Assembly (NCBI GenBank): GCA_021014325.1
Contig: CM037464.1
Location: 6,851,127 to 6,915,126, forward strand
DNA length: 64,000 bases
Direction of reading: 5' to 3'
DNA from: Plazaster borealis
Lineage: Eukaryota; Echinodermata; Asteroidea; Forcipulatida; Labidiasteridae
Shown: piece by piece, positions 34,001 to 43,877 of the stretch
How positions within the stretch are numbered: position 1 is the stretch's first letter
Layout: every line of letters starts with the position of its first letter
Translations under genes and position numbers: made by a program
Notes under the pieces: generated by a model
Told to the model about the DNA's origin: nothing
Seen by the model: only the letters and a program-made list of their open reading frames with translations
The model's database searches: none

Positions 34001-36031
34001 CAAAGCGTAATGTCAAAATCAGGTTGCGCGAACCTTGAAAAGAGACTAGACTACAAGCATGTTTGAAGGACTTTGAACCTTGCGGTTTGATTCAATGGAG
34101 CAAGCAGCCGCTCACCGTCTAACTGGTTTAGATCGCGTATTGTGTGTGTTTTCAATGCAGTTTATTCCCGCGGTTTGACAGCGGGTCAATGTATACCCAA
34201 TTACAACCATAAGTGAAGGTCAAAAAGGTAACATCTCTGTGAAAAAGTTTGAGAAGGCTTAAAAATCTACAACATGATGTAAAAATTGTGAGTAATGTGT
34301 ATGTAAAAAGTACAAGTATTCCTTAAAGTTTGAATTGTGAAGTTTTCAACTTCCGGTTTGAACAGGAAGACAAGGTCAAACGGTATAAGACTCTGTTTAG
34401 TATTTGCTACATTTGTCAAGACCTCTCCGATGATGTATAGATTGTTATAATAGCATATGTACTTCTTGCGTTATGAATTTTTAAATGATTAAACTTTGAT
34501 TTACTGTATTTCAACACTTGATGACGTAATCATGACGTCACAACTACTTGATTGAGGTTTTATCAAGTTCCTTACACGGTGTAAATTTGAAGTTGATCTG
34601 ATACACAGAAGTTAATGTTTTTGCCGGGAAAGTGTTTTTTTGAAGAATTACACCAAGGCAAACTTTGACCTTCCGGTACGACCGGAAGTTAAGGTCATAC
34701 GATTTTGACGTTAACTTTTTAAATGTTGCCCGTGTCTTGATCTATCATATGCCCAAATATAAATACCATAGCAGTAATATTCAGAGACATACGGGCATTG
34801 GCATATGGTCACTTTTTCCCCTTAAATGGCTTGTAATTTGATACCTGATGACGTCACCATGACGTAACTAAAGCGGTTTCATTTCCTAATGAATATCTAA
34901 TCATATGTGAAGTTTCAAGTTCATGTGATGTTGGGAAAGGTGTCTTAGTTACCGGACAAGGGACGAAGAGAAGCAGAAGAAGTAAAAAAAAAAAAAACCG
35001 AACAAAAATAAGAGGTGTTCCGGGCTGAATGCCCGAACACCTAAAAAAAAAAAAAAAACGAACAATAATAAGAGGTGTTCGGAGCAAAGCTCTCCGAACA
35101 CCTAAGTATTAAGAAAAAACAAAACAAAAACGAACAAAAATAAGAGGTGTTCCGGGCTGTATGCCCGAACACCTAAAAAGAAAAAAAAAGAAAAAAAAAG
35201 AAAAAAAAGGAGACTTATATAGACTTTCAGATTTCCCAATGGAAATGCCCTTTGCCAAATGAAAATTGCCTTGCCCTCCCAAAGATGAAATTACAGGCGT
35301 GTATACAAAGTATAGTGGCTCATAAGAAGTAACTAAAAATAAATATATTGTAAACTTGCGGGGACAACCATGAAAATCTTTTGTGGGAATGTTGCCTCTG
35401 AAAAGAGCCGGTGTGGTCTTGACGTTTCGAACAGTAAACTCTGCTCGTCTTCATGAGAATGTCTGTACCCGCAAGTTTACATTTATTTTTAGTTACTTCT
35501 TATTTGTCAACACCATGCAAAGCTTCAAACAATACTTATAATGGCAAATGGCAAAGTTGTTTTGATTCATTGTGCTATTATTCACTCATGCATCATTCCA
35601 AGGGATTCCCACTATCTCCCAGTCGTCAGAGACTACCAATTCCAACATAATTATTTTATACCAGTCGGACAGGAGCATCATGAATTCGCGGGCTTAAACC
35701 CCATCTTCCCCACCCACGTCCTGACCGGTAGGAGGGTTACAAGCAGCACCATTCTTGGGTTTTCCGGCTTATCCACTGGCAGGACTTCATTCTTGCAAGC
35801 TGAGATTCAGGGGAGTCTTGTGGATTGGCTCTAGAAAAATAGAGTAAGGCTACAATATGTAGGTTACAATCACAGAGAGGGAACCATCACCCTTTATGCC
35901 TGAGTGATTCAATAATTCAGGTTTAGGTAGAAAACGAACTCAACAATGGCTGCTGTTTTGCAACTATTCCATAGTCTATGAAACTTACCGGTCATCACCT
36001 TTCCCCTGGGCACATTGTCCATGTACGACAT
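24875..36031 (-). CDS. PTER: Phosphotriesterase-related protein (PTER), complete 7-exon gene
   Basis: Join on the minus strand: 36031-35989, 32168-32006, 31777-31593, 28837-28682, 28583-28419, 27553-27354, 25009-24875. Total 1047 nt, giving 348 residues (family about 350). All junctions have GT/AG and compatible phases. The protein is a binuclear-metal amidohydrolase of the phosphotriesterase family. Expected ligands are present: HxH (H30, H32) in SHEHL, E174 in GEIGCSW, H206 in IHPG, H235 in DHLD and D297 in SHDIH. Vertebrate PTER is reported to hydrolyse N-acetyltaurine; a taurine-rich marine animal would suit that role, but substrate identity here is inference. The start is the ATG giving MSYMDNVPRGKV, since homologues begin shortly before GKVxTVLG; the frame stays open upstream to another ATG at 36160. 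One oddity is a spot about 6 residues shorter than vertebrate PTER at the exon 5/6 junction. Confidence 0.93.
25107..25313. mobile_element. MITE with ~42-bp perfect-looking terminal inverted repeats
   Basis: Ends TTAGGGAGCTTTCGTTTTGG and CCAAAACGAAAGCTCCCTAA continue inward through GACGACGGATGGTTCT. Lies in PTER intron 6. Confidence 0.88.
25316..25494. mobile_element. MITE with AGAGAGTTGCGACA ends, abutting the previous one
   Basis: Inverted ends AGAGAGTTGCGACA and TGTCGCAACTCTCT; interior has opposed AAGCCATTTTGTG and AAAATGGCGTC words. Confidence 0.75.
25495..26451. other. PTER intron 6, nothing recognised
   Basis: No coding or repeat structure noticed apart from short A-rich runs. Confidence 0.4.
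26452..26802. mobile_element. Element with degenerate AG(T/C)GGCGTTACTAAGGG-like ends
   Basis: Left AGCGCTGTAACTAGGGTAC and right TTAGTAACGCCAC are approximate inverted repeats; the interior is rich in G runs (GGGGGGCAC). The left half recurs at 29220-29345. Confidence 0.5.
26880..27030 (-). mobile_element. SINE (tRNA-like head at 27004, tail with AGCGCTTTATACTCC)
   Basis: On the minus strand a B-box-like GGTTCGAATCCC is followed by (TAA)n and a conserved tail of AAAGCGCTCAGTATTTTTCC. The same tail occurs at 44425-44527 and 49773-49868. Confidence 0.65.
27354..27553 (-). CDS. PTER: PTER exon 6 (catalytic Asp)
   Basis: The acceptor is taken as cagcccag|ATTCTC because only this cut gives the right phase with exon 5; a nearby cag eight-odd bases upstream does not. 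The donor is ATG|gtgaga. Reads SLLEFAELGTYLEFDFFGSE and later LVEEGYEDKVVISHDIH; D297 in SHDIH is the catalytic/metal Asp. Confidence 0.9.
27665..27854. mobile_element. Palindromic MITE, family D, best copy
   Basis: GGCCCAATTTCATAGAGCTG and AGTTCTATGAAATTGGGCC are inverted; inner GCTTAAGCAGCAAATATTGC and GGTAACCTTATTCTGGTAAG are shared with 736-1540. Confidence 0.82.
27930..28115 (+). repeat. Dispersed repeat with long G/C runs, copy 1
   Basis: Reverse-complement match to 61620-61830: ATAACACACTA, GAATTCCTGAGATTCCAAGC, ACAATGAAGACA, ATATCGAGCACCA. Located in PTER intron 5. Confidence 0.75.
28419..28583 (-). CDS. PTER: PTER exon 5 (two His ligands)
   Basis: Acceptor cccacag|ATAATG, donor GACA|gtaagt. 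Encodes DNEKKVLRATASVQSELGCP, then VSIHPG (H206) and NVVMDHLD (H235), the two His ligands of the second metal. The end abuts exon 6 with several residues fewer than in vertebrate homologues. Confidence 0.92.
28682..28837 (-). CDS. PTER: PTER exon 4 (bridging acidic ligand)
   Basis: Acceptor tttag|GCTAC; donor TCAG|gttcgt, a weaker donor than the others but with correct phase. Encodes GYYISSSHPPEMD through RCGVIGEIGCSWPMS. E174 in GEIGCSW sits where the family has its bridging Glu or carboxylated Lys. Confidence 0.9.
28974..29186 (+). mobile_element. TTAA-type MITE, family A, half copy
   Basis: Starts TAAAGGCAGGGTATACTTTT and breaks off after TTTCATGCCTGAAGTATAG. Matches one arm of 5525-5919. 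Confidence 0.75.
29220..29345 (+). repeat. Partial copy of the 26452-26802 element
   Basis: Shares TCAGCGC, TACAATTTAGGGGGCACAAG, TTTTTTCTAGGGGGCAC and GTTTCCGTTTGC. Confidence 0.65.
29664..30060 (+). mobile_element. TTAA-type MITE, family B, full length
   Basis: TTAA at 29664-29667 and 30057-30060; termini AAGGATTGTATACG and CAGACCCT. The centre has GAGAAACGTTACTGCAGTAACG, an internal dyad. In PTER intron 3. Confidence 0.85.
30061..31137. other. PTER intron 3, nothing recognised
   Basis: Contains an (AT)n run at 30814-30834; no other structure noticed. Confidence 0.4.
31138..31382. mobile_element. MITE with clustered GGGTCA/TGACCC half-sites, copy 2
   Basis: Ends GCACTCTAAA and TTTAGAATGC are inverted. 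The interior has about ten GGGTCA or TGACCC/TGACTC words in both orientations, such as TTCTGGGTCAG and CTGACCCAGAA. Confidence 0.7.
31593..31777 (-). CDS. PTER: PTER exon 3
   Basis: Acceptor ttgtag|GTACAGC, donor ACAG|gtaagt. Encodes NLYLQNEDQAIIDELVFLKQ, a stretch with SLVELTIHGLDRN, and NIIAGTG. This matches the segment after the HxH strand in PTER proteins. Phase 2 in, phase 1 out. Confidence 0.92.
32006..32168 (-). CDS. PTER: PTER exon 2 (HxH metal motif)
   Basis: Acceptor atctag|TTCTTGG, donor CATCC|gtaagc. Reads VLGTVTPESLGCILSHEHLY and ends NLYWLRKHP. It carries the first two metal ligands (H30, H32), at the end of the first beta-strand of the TIM barrel in this superfamily. Confidence 0.92.
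32880..33945 (+). repeat. ~130-bp satellite array, 8 copies
   Basis: AATCGGTTGTGTAGTTCTTG recurs near 33001, 33132, 33261, 33391, 33520, 33649, 33779 and 33909 (129-131 bp apart). Most units hold ACTTCCGG, five bases, CCGGAAGT, then AAAGGTCAACATGGGGTCAC. Confidence 0.95.
35013..35175. repeat. Array of three hairpin units (GGTGTTCGG...CCGAACACC)
   Basis: Each unit is an imperfect inverted repeat AGGTGTTC(C/G)G...CCGAACACCT preceded by an A-rich run and CGAACAA(A/T)AATAAG. Reverse orientation of 36704-37115. Confidence 0.88.
35201..35988. other. Short single-copy stretch between HelA and PTER exon 1
   Basis: No repeat or coding family noticed; part of PTER intron 1. Confidence 0.35.
35989..36031 (-). 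CDS. PTER: PTER exon 1 (start codon)
   Basis: ATG at 36031-36029 with A at -3. It encodes 14 codons (MSYMDNVPRGKVMT) plus one base before donor CCG|gtaagt. With exon 2 it recreates the family's GKV(x)TVLG opening. An in-frame ATG at 36160 would add 43 residues with no family similarity. The exon lies between two inverted Helitron-like elements (32637-35200 and 36692-39142). Confidence 0.85.
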
Positions 36032-36269
36032 GATGATTTGAACCGTGTTGCTGTAGGGTAGGCCCGTATTCAAGAAAACAGCATGCCTGCAGGTGAACGA
36101 GTCACGAGCGGGCCCAGCAGTTGCATGTACTTTACAGAAACGATTTCGAGCCACAATCACACCCCCTGATCTGGCTTGTACACATAGGGGGCTATGATTT
36201 TATCACAAGAACAACCTTCAACATTTAGTTTCGTAATCTTCAATCAAACAAATGCCGCACTTTTAGGAT

Positions 36270-36503
36270 TCAGATATTTGTCACCTCCACACCCGTATAA
36301 TGGTTGTGTGGCAGCATCTATAACCTCGCAGTACTGGCCAGTATGTGACCTCGACTGGGGCCGGCCGGCCGGCGTAGCTCGACAACAAGGGTCGGCTGCT
36401 ATACGTCACTATACATGTTTATCCAATGAAATCATTGAATCCAATGAAATCATTGGGCCAGTAAGACCAGTGCCTGTCTCAAAGACAGGGAACCAGTCTA
36501 GGA
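36270..36503 (-). repeat. Partial copy of the 21514-21881 element
   Basis: GACAGGGAACCAGTCTA and CCAATGAAATCATTGG are the reverse complement of the left part of that element. It lies about 240-470 bp upstream of the PTER start, with a CCGGCCGGCCGGCG patch at 36361. Confidence 0.6.
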
Positions 36504-36691
36504 TCGAGCGAATGTGAAAATTATTGGCCTCTCCTCGACAAACTGTAGGGGGCGCACTATGTTGCGAATCGTCGGTATTGACGTTTGTGACAACGCATAT
36601 TCCCTTGCTTCTTCGTACACGACAATGCACGACGGCATTCACCAGACGTAGACTTCAACTAATCGTAGAGAGTGCGTTGTATAAATAAGGG

Positions 36692-37077
36692 GTCGTTTTT
36701 TTTTAGGTGTTCGGGCAATAGCCGAACACCTGTTGTTAGGTGTTCGGGCAATAGCCGAACACCATTGTTTTTGTTCGGGTTTGTTTTTGTTTTAGGTGTT
36801 CGGGCAATAGCCGAACACCTATTGTTTTGTTCGTTTTTAAAATATTTTTAATTTTTAGGTGTTCGGGGCAGTGTTCGGGGCAACAGCCCGAACAACTCAT
36901 TGTTATTGTTCGTTTTATTTTAGGTTTTCGGGGCAACAGCCCGAACAACTCATTGTTATTGTTCGTTTTTTTAGGTGTTCGGGCATTAAGCCCGAACAAC
37001 TCTTTGTTTTTGTTCGTTTTTTTTTTTTTTTTTAGGTGTTCGGGCATTAAGCCCGAACAACTCTTTGTTTTTGTTCG

Positions 37078-37111
<34 letters not shown>

Positions 37112-39142
37112 GGGCATTAAGCCCGAACAACTCTTTGTTTTTGTTCGTTTTTTTTTGTTTTTTTTTTGTTTTTTTTTTGTTTTTTTTAGTTTTGCTTATT
37201 CTTCTCAGTGGGCTTTGTCCGCAAGCAAACGCATACTTGCGAACCTTTGATCAACTTGAAACTTCATGTGAAGAACATAACTAGCAGAAGCTGAGTAAGT
37301 TGTGACGTCACGATTACGTCATCGGGTGTCAAGTTGCAAGCCATTTAAGTTCAAAAAGTGACCATATGCCAATGCCTGTATGTCTCTGAATATTTAAGCT
37401 ACGGTATTCATATTTGGGCATATGATAGATCAAGATACGGGCAACATTTAAAAAGTTAAGGCAAAATTCACATGACCTTTACTTCCGGTCGTACCGGAAG
37501 GTCAAACTCTGCCTTTGTGTTTTTTGTAAATAAATTGAATTTTTGGTCATAACTCAAGATTGAAATGGAATTTAACATTGAAACTCATCAGACAATTGGA
37601 CCTTATTATCAAGACCACACAAACTTTATGATGTCATGATGACGTCATCAGGTAACGAATTACAACAAATCAAAGTTAAATATTTTTAAGAAATCATAAC
37701 TTCTGAACCACATGGTGGATTTTGACAATCTACATATCATCGCACAGTTCGATAAAAAATCAACGAGCGCTAAACACAAAGTGACCCCATTTGACCTTAA
37801 CTTCCGGTTCAAACCGGAAGTTGAACAATTTCACAATTTCTGATCTCAAAAACTCCGCAATATTTCAACATAAATTTTGCATTACGTTATAGATGAGCGA
37901 TCCTGCTCAAACATTTGCACAGAGATGATAACTTTTTAACCTTTGCATAGGGTCAAATCTGGACGTCAAAGTGCACGTGTCTGTTGCCACATTTTATGAT
38001 AAGGTACAATAAAAGTATAGGCCTACACGTTACATACACTTCTTGTTCGTACCACACACTGGCTATCTCATACACGCATAAGGTATGGGCGCTTTCCCGG
38101 TTCCCTTAACTGTTGACCACGTAGCCAGCGTGTAGTACAAAAGGGCCATTGACCTTAACCGTTCAAAGTCCAAGAAGACTGTAGCTAGCTGGCCCACATG
38201 TTGTGTGGTGGCGCTATACCAAGTTAATGGTCGTTTGTTTACTGCGCTCTGAGACAATTATTGGCTTTGTGATAAGTGAAACCCTTTCTCTATGGTGAAA
38301 CAGACTCGGAAATATGCGACGTTCGACGGTAGTCCAATGAAAAGCTCAGTGCAGAAAGTTCTTGATAGCCTTTTGTTGGTTTCGTCGTAAATATCAACTA
38401 AACAACCGATTTGGCTGACCTGTTTTGGTGATTTGAATAACTTTTGATAACTGAAACTTGGCAACAATATTACACCTGATGATTAGATAAAACAGAAATT
38501 TCGACAACATAATGACGTCACCCAATGAATTATTGGGTAATGTAATTAATTTAATCAAATTTTGAGTTTTTGGTTAAACAACCATGCAGAACTCGCAAAC
38601 TTAGAACGATAAATTCGTTGTTATTTCTTGAAAACAAAGGGTATTGAATACTTATTGTTTTATACATTGGAACAAATCAAATTTTCATAGATCTATCAGA
38701 GAAATTGGCCTTAAATCTTAATCCATTGCCTAACGCAGCATGGCATACCCCATGCGACTAGCAACGGTGGGTAGCTAGCCAGTCAAGACGCTTGTTAAAG
38801 ACCAACGTGGCTCAACCGTAGTTGTTTACAATCAGTGCCATGTGCGCCTGGCGTGATTTTATTAACTATCAGTACAGTTTATGAATATTTACATGAAAAT
38901 TGTCACAGATGTTCAACTAATACACGTTCTAGAGCTCAATGCAGTCTTATTAGTAGGAACGTTAGCATTTATTTCCTGTGTAAACTGAATGTATATACAC
39001 GTAATGATTTACACTTTGAAATTTCAAAAGCTATCAACAATCTTTTCATCGACTCAATAGAATAGTTCACACATTGACACAACACTGACCCCAATGAAAT
39101 CCGAACACCTAGTGTTTGTTCCAACAAACACTAAATCTCTAG
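36692..39142 (+). mobile_element. Helitron-like non-autonomous element HelB
   Basis: The 3' end is CTAG at 39139-39142 followed by T. Ten bases before it lies a perfect 10-bp stem (AGTGTTTGTT, loop CC, 39111-39132), and CCGAACACCT is at 39101-39110. The other end is a hairpin array from 36704. The interior (37190-37830) is the inverted match of 34340-35000 in HelA. No protein-coding gene. About 660 bp upstream of the PTER start codon. Confidence 0.7.
36704..37115. repeat. Array of eight hairpin units at the HelB 5' side
   Basis: AGGTGTTCGG...CCGAACA(A)CT repeats spaced ~35-70 bp by T-rich runs and TTTGTTTTTGTTCG. The first three units close perfectly; later ones drift to CCCGAACAACTC. Confidence 0.9.
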
Positions 39143-40660
39143 TTTAAAATTTGTTTTTTAAAGTTTTTCTTCTCCATCTTCTGCGCGGCGATTGTCCGCA
39201 GTGAAATGCACAGTTGCAAAAGTTGTATCAACTTGAAACTTTACATGTAGGTAGAGCATATTTTGTAGATGATCCTAAAAGTTAAACCGCCATGGTGACG
39301 TCATCGGGTGTCGAGTTACAATAAATATAAGTTTAAAATTTGAAAATATCATAACTCTTGAAAACACAATGGATTTTTACAATCTATACATCATCAGAGA
39401 GGTCGTCCTAAATTTAACAAATACTATGCACAGTTTGACCCCATTTGACCTTGACTTCCGGTTATTAACGGAAGTTGATAACATCAAAAATTCATATCTC
39501 AAGAACTGCATATATTATAGTCTAAATGTTTTACACCGGATTGTAGGTCCTTGAGCCTTCTCAAACTTTTGCACAGAAATGTTACCAATTTGACCTTAAC
39601 TTCCGGTCGAAATCAGACGTTAAAGCCAACTAATTTTTGAGTTTGTTCGCCCACCTCAAAAATACACGCATCGTTGTCCGCAGACTTTGACATCTTTCTC
39701 AAACTCGCACGGTCATGCGATTTGGCAACAATATTACCTAATGAATAGATGAAACAGAAATTTCGACAATATAATGACGTCACCCAATGATTTATTGGGT
39801 AATTAAATGTAACTAATTTAATCAAATTTTGAGTTATACTTTAGAACGATAAATTTGTTGTTTTTTCTTGAAAACAAAGGGTATTGAATACTTATCGTTT
39901 TATACATTGGAACAAATTACGTTTTTCATAGATTTCTAAGAGAAATTGGCCTTTAAAAATGTTCAAATCTTAATCCATTGCCTAACGCAGCATGGCTTAC
40001 CCCGGCGCGACTGGCAACGGTGGGTAGCTAGCCAGTCAAGGCGCTTGTTACAGACTAGTTTTCTTACAATGGAGACTTTTTACTTTGAACTTTAATACAT
40101 GGTGCTTATGACTGCTTTTCGTCCTAAATAAATAAGCAATGAAATTAAACGTTTTGTGTTAGTACGTGAAATCAAAAATTGATGTTAAATGTTTACGAGC
40201 TTGAAACATTAGTACCGCAGCTCACAGTATTCCAGGATGGGATGGGGAACAACTTCTGACTCGGTCAAGCATATTCTGTAGATTTCAAAATTAAACTAAT
40301 TTTTTTTGATAATCTTGAAAAATAGACGATTGATAGAGCGTGCTCTTACAGGTGGTGACTTCATAATTCCTTACATTATAACATCAGAGAACACATAAAG
40401 TAGCATACCGCGCCGCACAGTTTTATGGAGTTTTTTTTTACCACACAGGCCATATAGGACATGAATTGTGGCGAGCGAAATCTGTTGACTTTACGTTGGG
40501 CACTGGTGACATCATGATGACGTCGCACAATGTTTTAGCCTAACAAACACATCTACAGTATCCCACAAGTACACAATCGAAAACAGTTGATCGGACTTAC
40601 ACTTTTCGAGATACGGTGGTCTCAAGATTTGCTAATTATATTCATGTCATTATGTATCAT
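39143..40660 (+). mobile_element. Second Helitron-family copy directly abutting HelB (no 3' end here)
   Basis: Starts right after the HelB CTAG. 39170-39600 resembles the 37190-37830 part of HelB; 39724-40050 repeats 38460-38796 at about 90% (AGAAATTTCGACAA, ACGCAGCATGGC, GGGTAGCTAGCCAGTCAAG). 40480-40660 matches 55050-55215. Confidence 0.6.
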
Positions 40661-41303
40661 ACAATAAACCAATGCAAGCAGTTCTTCAACAAGGCATGGA
40701 TTTTTACTTTCAGGACACATTTTGTCAATGTACTGTGAAACTATCAAATGTACAAATGTATGTACTGGTTAAATGTACAAATAGTGCCTATAGACTCCAA
40801 AGTTTTATGTAGCATTTAAATTGTGCTTTCTGGATCTGGATAGTACTGTACAATCGCCTGAAAAAGGCTATTACGTACAGGAGCATGTGTGCATGGGCTG
40901 TATAGTGAAAATTGTATAAGTAAATAAACCATTGCATCGCAAGCAGTCATGCGACAATTACTGACCTATACCTTTTAAAATATCAAAAATGAATGCAACG
41001 GATGTACACAATAGTGTCTGGCTCCGAAGTTCTATGTAGCATTGTATGAGGCAGGTAACTATTGCAAGCAATCATGCGACAAGTCATGAATGCTTACATT
41101 CGTTGTCAAGGCCACACACACGTCACTGTGTAGATCCCAGTGGAAAGTAACAATCGGAGAAGACGGCGTTCAATGTTGAACGCTTTTTAAAATCCCGTTT
41201 ACCTTCAAAACGCCTGGGTATTTTTTACCGGTTTTCTTACAGCGGAGACTTGGTGCTTTGATTTTCATTTAAATGGCGCTTTTGACTAAATGGCGCTCAT
41301 TCC
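40661..41303. other. Unassigned sequence before the foldback element
   Basis: Two related ~100-bp blocks (CATGCGACAA, TAGCATT, AGTGCC/AGTGTC) but no clear family; no gene. Confidence 0.4.
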
Positions 41304-41348
41304 TACGGAAGCGTATTAAGGACATGGCAATTTTTTCCAGATTGCTAA

Positions 41349-41512
41349 TTCGCCCGGGCGATTTAGTATTTCGCCCGGGCGATTTACTATTTCGCCCAGG
41401 CGATTTACTATTTCGCCCGGGCGTCCCACTATTTCGCCCGGGCGATTTACTAATTCGCCCGGGCGATTTACTGTTTCGCCCGGGCGATTTACTAATTCGC
41501 CCGGGCGATTTA
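41349..41512 (+). repeat. 21-bp minisatellite, foldback left arm (8 units)
   Basis: CGCCCGGGCG, a perfect 10-bp palindrome, repeats every 21 bp from 41351 with ATTTACTATTT spacers. Confidence 0.95.
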
Positions 41513-42020
41513 GTTTTGTATTGGTCCTGTTGTCCATGCCCGTGTAGTTATCAATGCCACTCGTGTAGTCATCACTTCGGTGGCTGATTTCCACCAACAA
41601 CAAAACACTATTTCAGTACGGCTTTATAACGCCCTTTTATTGCGTTATAACACTTTAATTATAACGCCCTAATTATAAAGTCCTAATTTACCCTATCAGG
41701 GCCTGGCTTTTGGGGACTTACGGGACCGGGGGCAACCCCCCGCTGTGTTTTCCAAAGTTCTTTACCGATTTTTGACACTTAAAGGGCATTTCTTTGTAAT
41801 TGTTTGCAAATTTTGGGGTAAACAAAGTATTGTTTCCATTTCTTCCTTATTTTGTTGTCCAAATGCTATAAAACATTGTAAACTTGTTTATTTTGACATG
41901 GGCCTACTATATCTTCACTCGGGTCACCATTGGGGTGGAATAATAGATGCCAAGTGTGCAATGGTGATGCTTGGTTGACAATTCTTTATTTCTTGGCCTG
42001 AAAATTTTGAAGTTGGCATG

Positions 42021-42374
42021 TTAAAGGCAGTGTTTAGGCCTACTATTGGTAATTACCCTCCACAAGTCAGTGACCATAAAAACTTACTTGGTAAAGAGCA
42101 CTGGGGAGCTGTCAATGATATTAAATAAACATTGTTAGAAACGACCCCTAATAATGTAGTTTTAGAGAAAGAAGTAATTTTTCATGCAAACATTTGACTC
42201 TGACAGCACACAATTCTATGCAACAATGGTGTTTTTCTTTTATTGTATTTTTGCAACTTCGATGATCAATTGATTGAAGCAAAATTTTCACAGGTTTATT
42301 ATTTTATTAATGTTGGGATACACCAAGTGAAGATACTGGTCTTTGACATTTACCAAGAGTATACCCGCCTTTAA
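42021..42374 (-). mobile_element. TTAA-type MITE, family A, inside the foldback element
   Basis: TTAA at 42021-42024 and 42371-42374. It begins in the left arm and ends in the loop; a truncated mate lies at 43075-43197 in the right arm. Confidence 0.75.
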
Positions 42375-43719
42375 GAATAGCTTATCCATTAATAAAGAAC
42401 TTGATATTATTTTGAACCCCCTAAATACAGGCTGAAAACACAAAATCCAAGATGGCCGCCAGATATGGCTGCAATTTAACATTTAAACATTTAACACTAT
42501 CAAGTGAAACATCAATTTCACTTAACAAATAAAAAACAAATTCATTTTAAATAGTGAATGAAACAGACAAATAAATGGTTGCCATGGTAAATGCTGAACC
42601 CGATAATTTGTATTATATTATTTTAAATTATTAACAATAGATTGTGTAAGTCTCACTCGTAGTTGAATATTGGGACCCCTTATAATGCGCAAGTTTCTTT
42701 CCTTCATGCGATAAAGCAACGCGCGTGGGACCAAAAGTGGTCCCAAAAATGTTCAAATACGTGCGGGATTCGCACGGTCTAAAGCCTAGAGTCTAGATAA
42801 ATATGTTCAATGGAATATTCTTAACATGCCAATTTCCAACTTTTCAGGCCAAGATATACAACAGAATTGTTGACCAGGCCTCGGGTGCACCACACTAAAT
42901 AAACTCCCATAGCAACCAATGCTAATTATTCAAAAATACTCACAAGATCTAATTTAAAGTCTATCAGCCTCTTGAAAACCAATCAAATATATTTTCGGAC
43001 AACTTAATTTCAGATTTCTTTTCAGTTTTTGACAGGCAAGCCATTTGGAATTGTTTCTATTATTATTAGGGGTCGTTTCTAACAACGTTTTTAAATATCA
43101 TTGACAGCTCCCCAGTGCTCTTTACCAAGTTAGTTTTTATGGTCATTGACTTGTGGAGGGTAATTACCAGCAGTAGGTCTACACCCTGCCTTTAACATGC
43201 CAATTTCCAAATTTTCAGGCCAAGAAATAAAAAATTGTCGACCAAGTATCACCATTGCACACTTGGCTCCGATTATTCCACCCCAATGGTGACCCGAGTG
43301 AGAAGATAATAGTAGGCCTATGTCAAAATAAACAAGTTTGCAATGTTTTATAGCATTTGGACAACAAAATAAGGAAGAAATGGAAACAATACTTTGTTTA
43401 CCCCAAAATTGGCAACAAACTACAAAGAAATGCCCTTTCAGTGTCAAAAATCGGTAAAAAACTTTGGAAAACACAGCGGGGAGGAGGGGGTTGCCCCCGT
43501 CCCCGTAAGTCCCCAAAAGCCAGGCCCTGATAGGGTAAAATAGGACTTTATAATTAGGGCGTTATAATTAGATTGTTATAACGCAATAAAAGGGCGTTAT
43601 AAAGCCGCAATGAAATAGTGTTTTGTTGTTGGTGGAAATCAGCCACCGAAGTGATGACTACGCGAGTGGCATTGATAACTTACACGGGCATGGACAACAG
43701 GACCAATACAAAACTAAAT

Positions 43720-43877
43720 CGCCCGGGCGAAATAGTATATCGCCCGGGCGAATTAGTAAATCGCCCGGGCGAAATAGTAAATCGCCCGGGCGAAATAGTA
43801 AATCGCCCGGGCGAAATAGTAAATTGCCCGGGCGAAATAGTAAATCGCCCGGGCGAAATAGTAAATCGCCCGAGCGA
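43720..43877 (-). repeat. 21-bp minisatellite, foldback right arm (8 units)
   Basis: Inverted counterpart of 41349-41512; CGCCCGGGCG every 21 bp with AAATAGTAAAT spacers; one unit is TGCCCGGGCG and the last is CGCCCGAGCG. Confidence 0.95.

Larger units (their letters stand above)
32637..35200 (-). mobile_element. Helitron-like non-autonomous element HelA (3' end at 32637)
   Basis: On the minus strand the element ends CTAG followed by T, with TTGTTTTTGTTTTAACAA forming a hairpin just before and CCGAACACCT upstream (32668-32677 as AGGTGTTCGG). This matches the 3' ends at 39142, 44413 and 59570. It carries the 130-bp satellite and finishes with hairpin units near 35013-35172; the exact 5' end is unclear. 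Inside PTER intron 1. No Rep/helicase ORF. Confidence 0.65.

Noticed and set aside
36736..37250. ORFs with poly-Phe or poly-Lys and repeated PEQLFVFV-type peptides
   Set aside because: Translation shadows of the hairpin array and T runs.
41273..41603. ORFs encoding RPGDLLF-type peptide repeats on both strands (also 43618-44044)
   Set aside because: A 21-bp unit is a multiple of three, so any minisatellite frame stays open; the same happens on both strands and in several frames.
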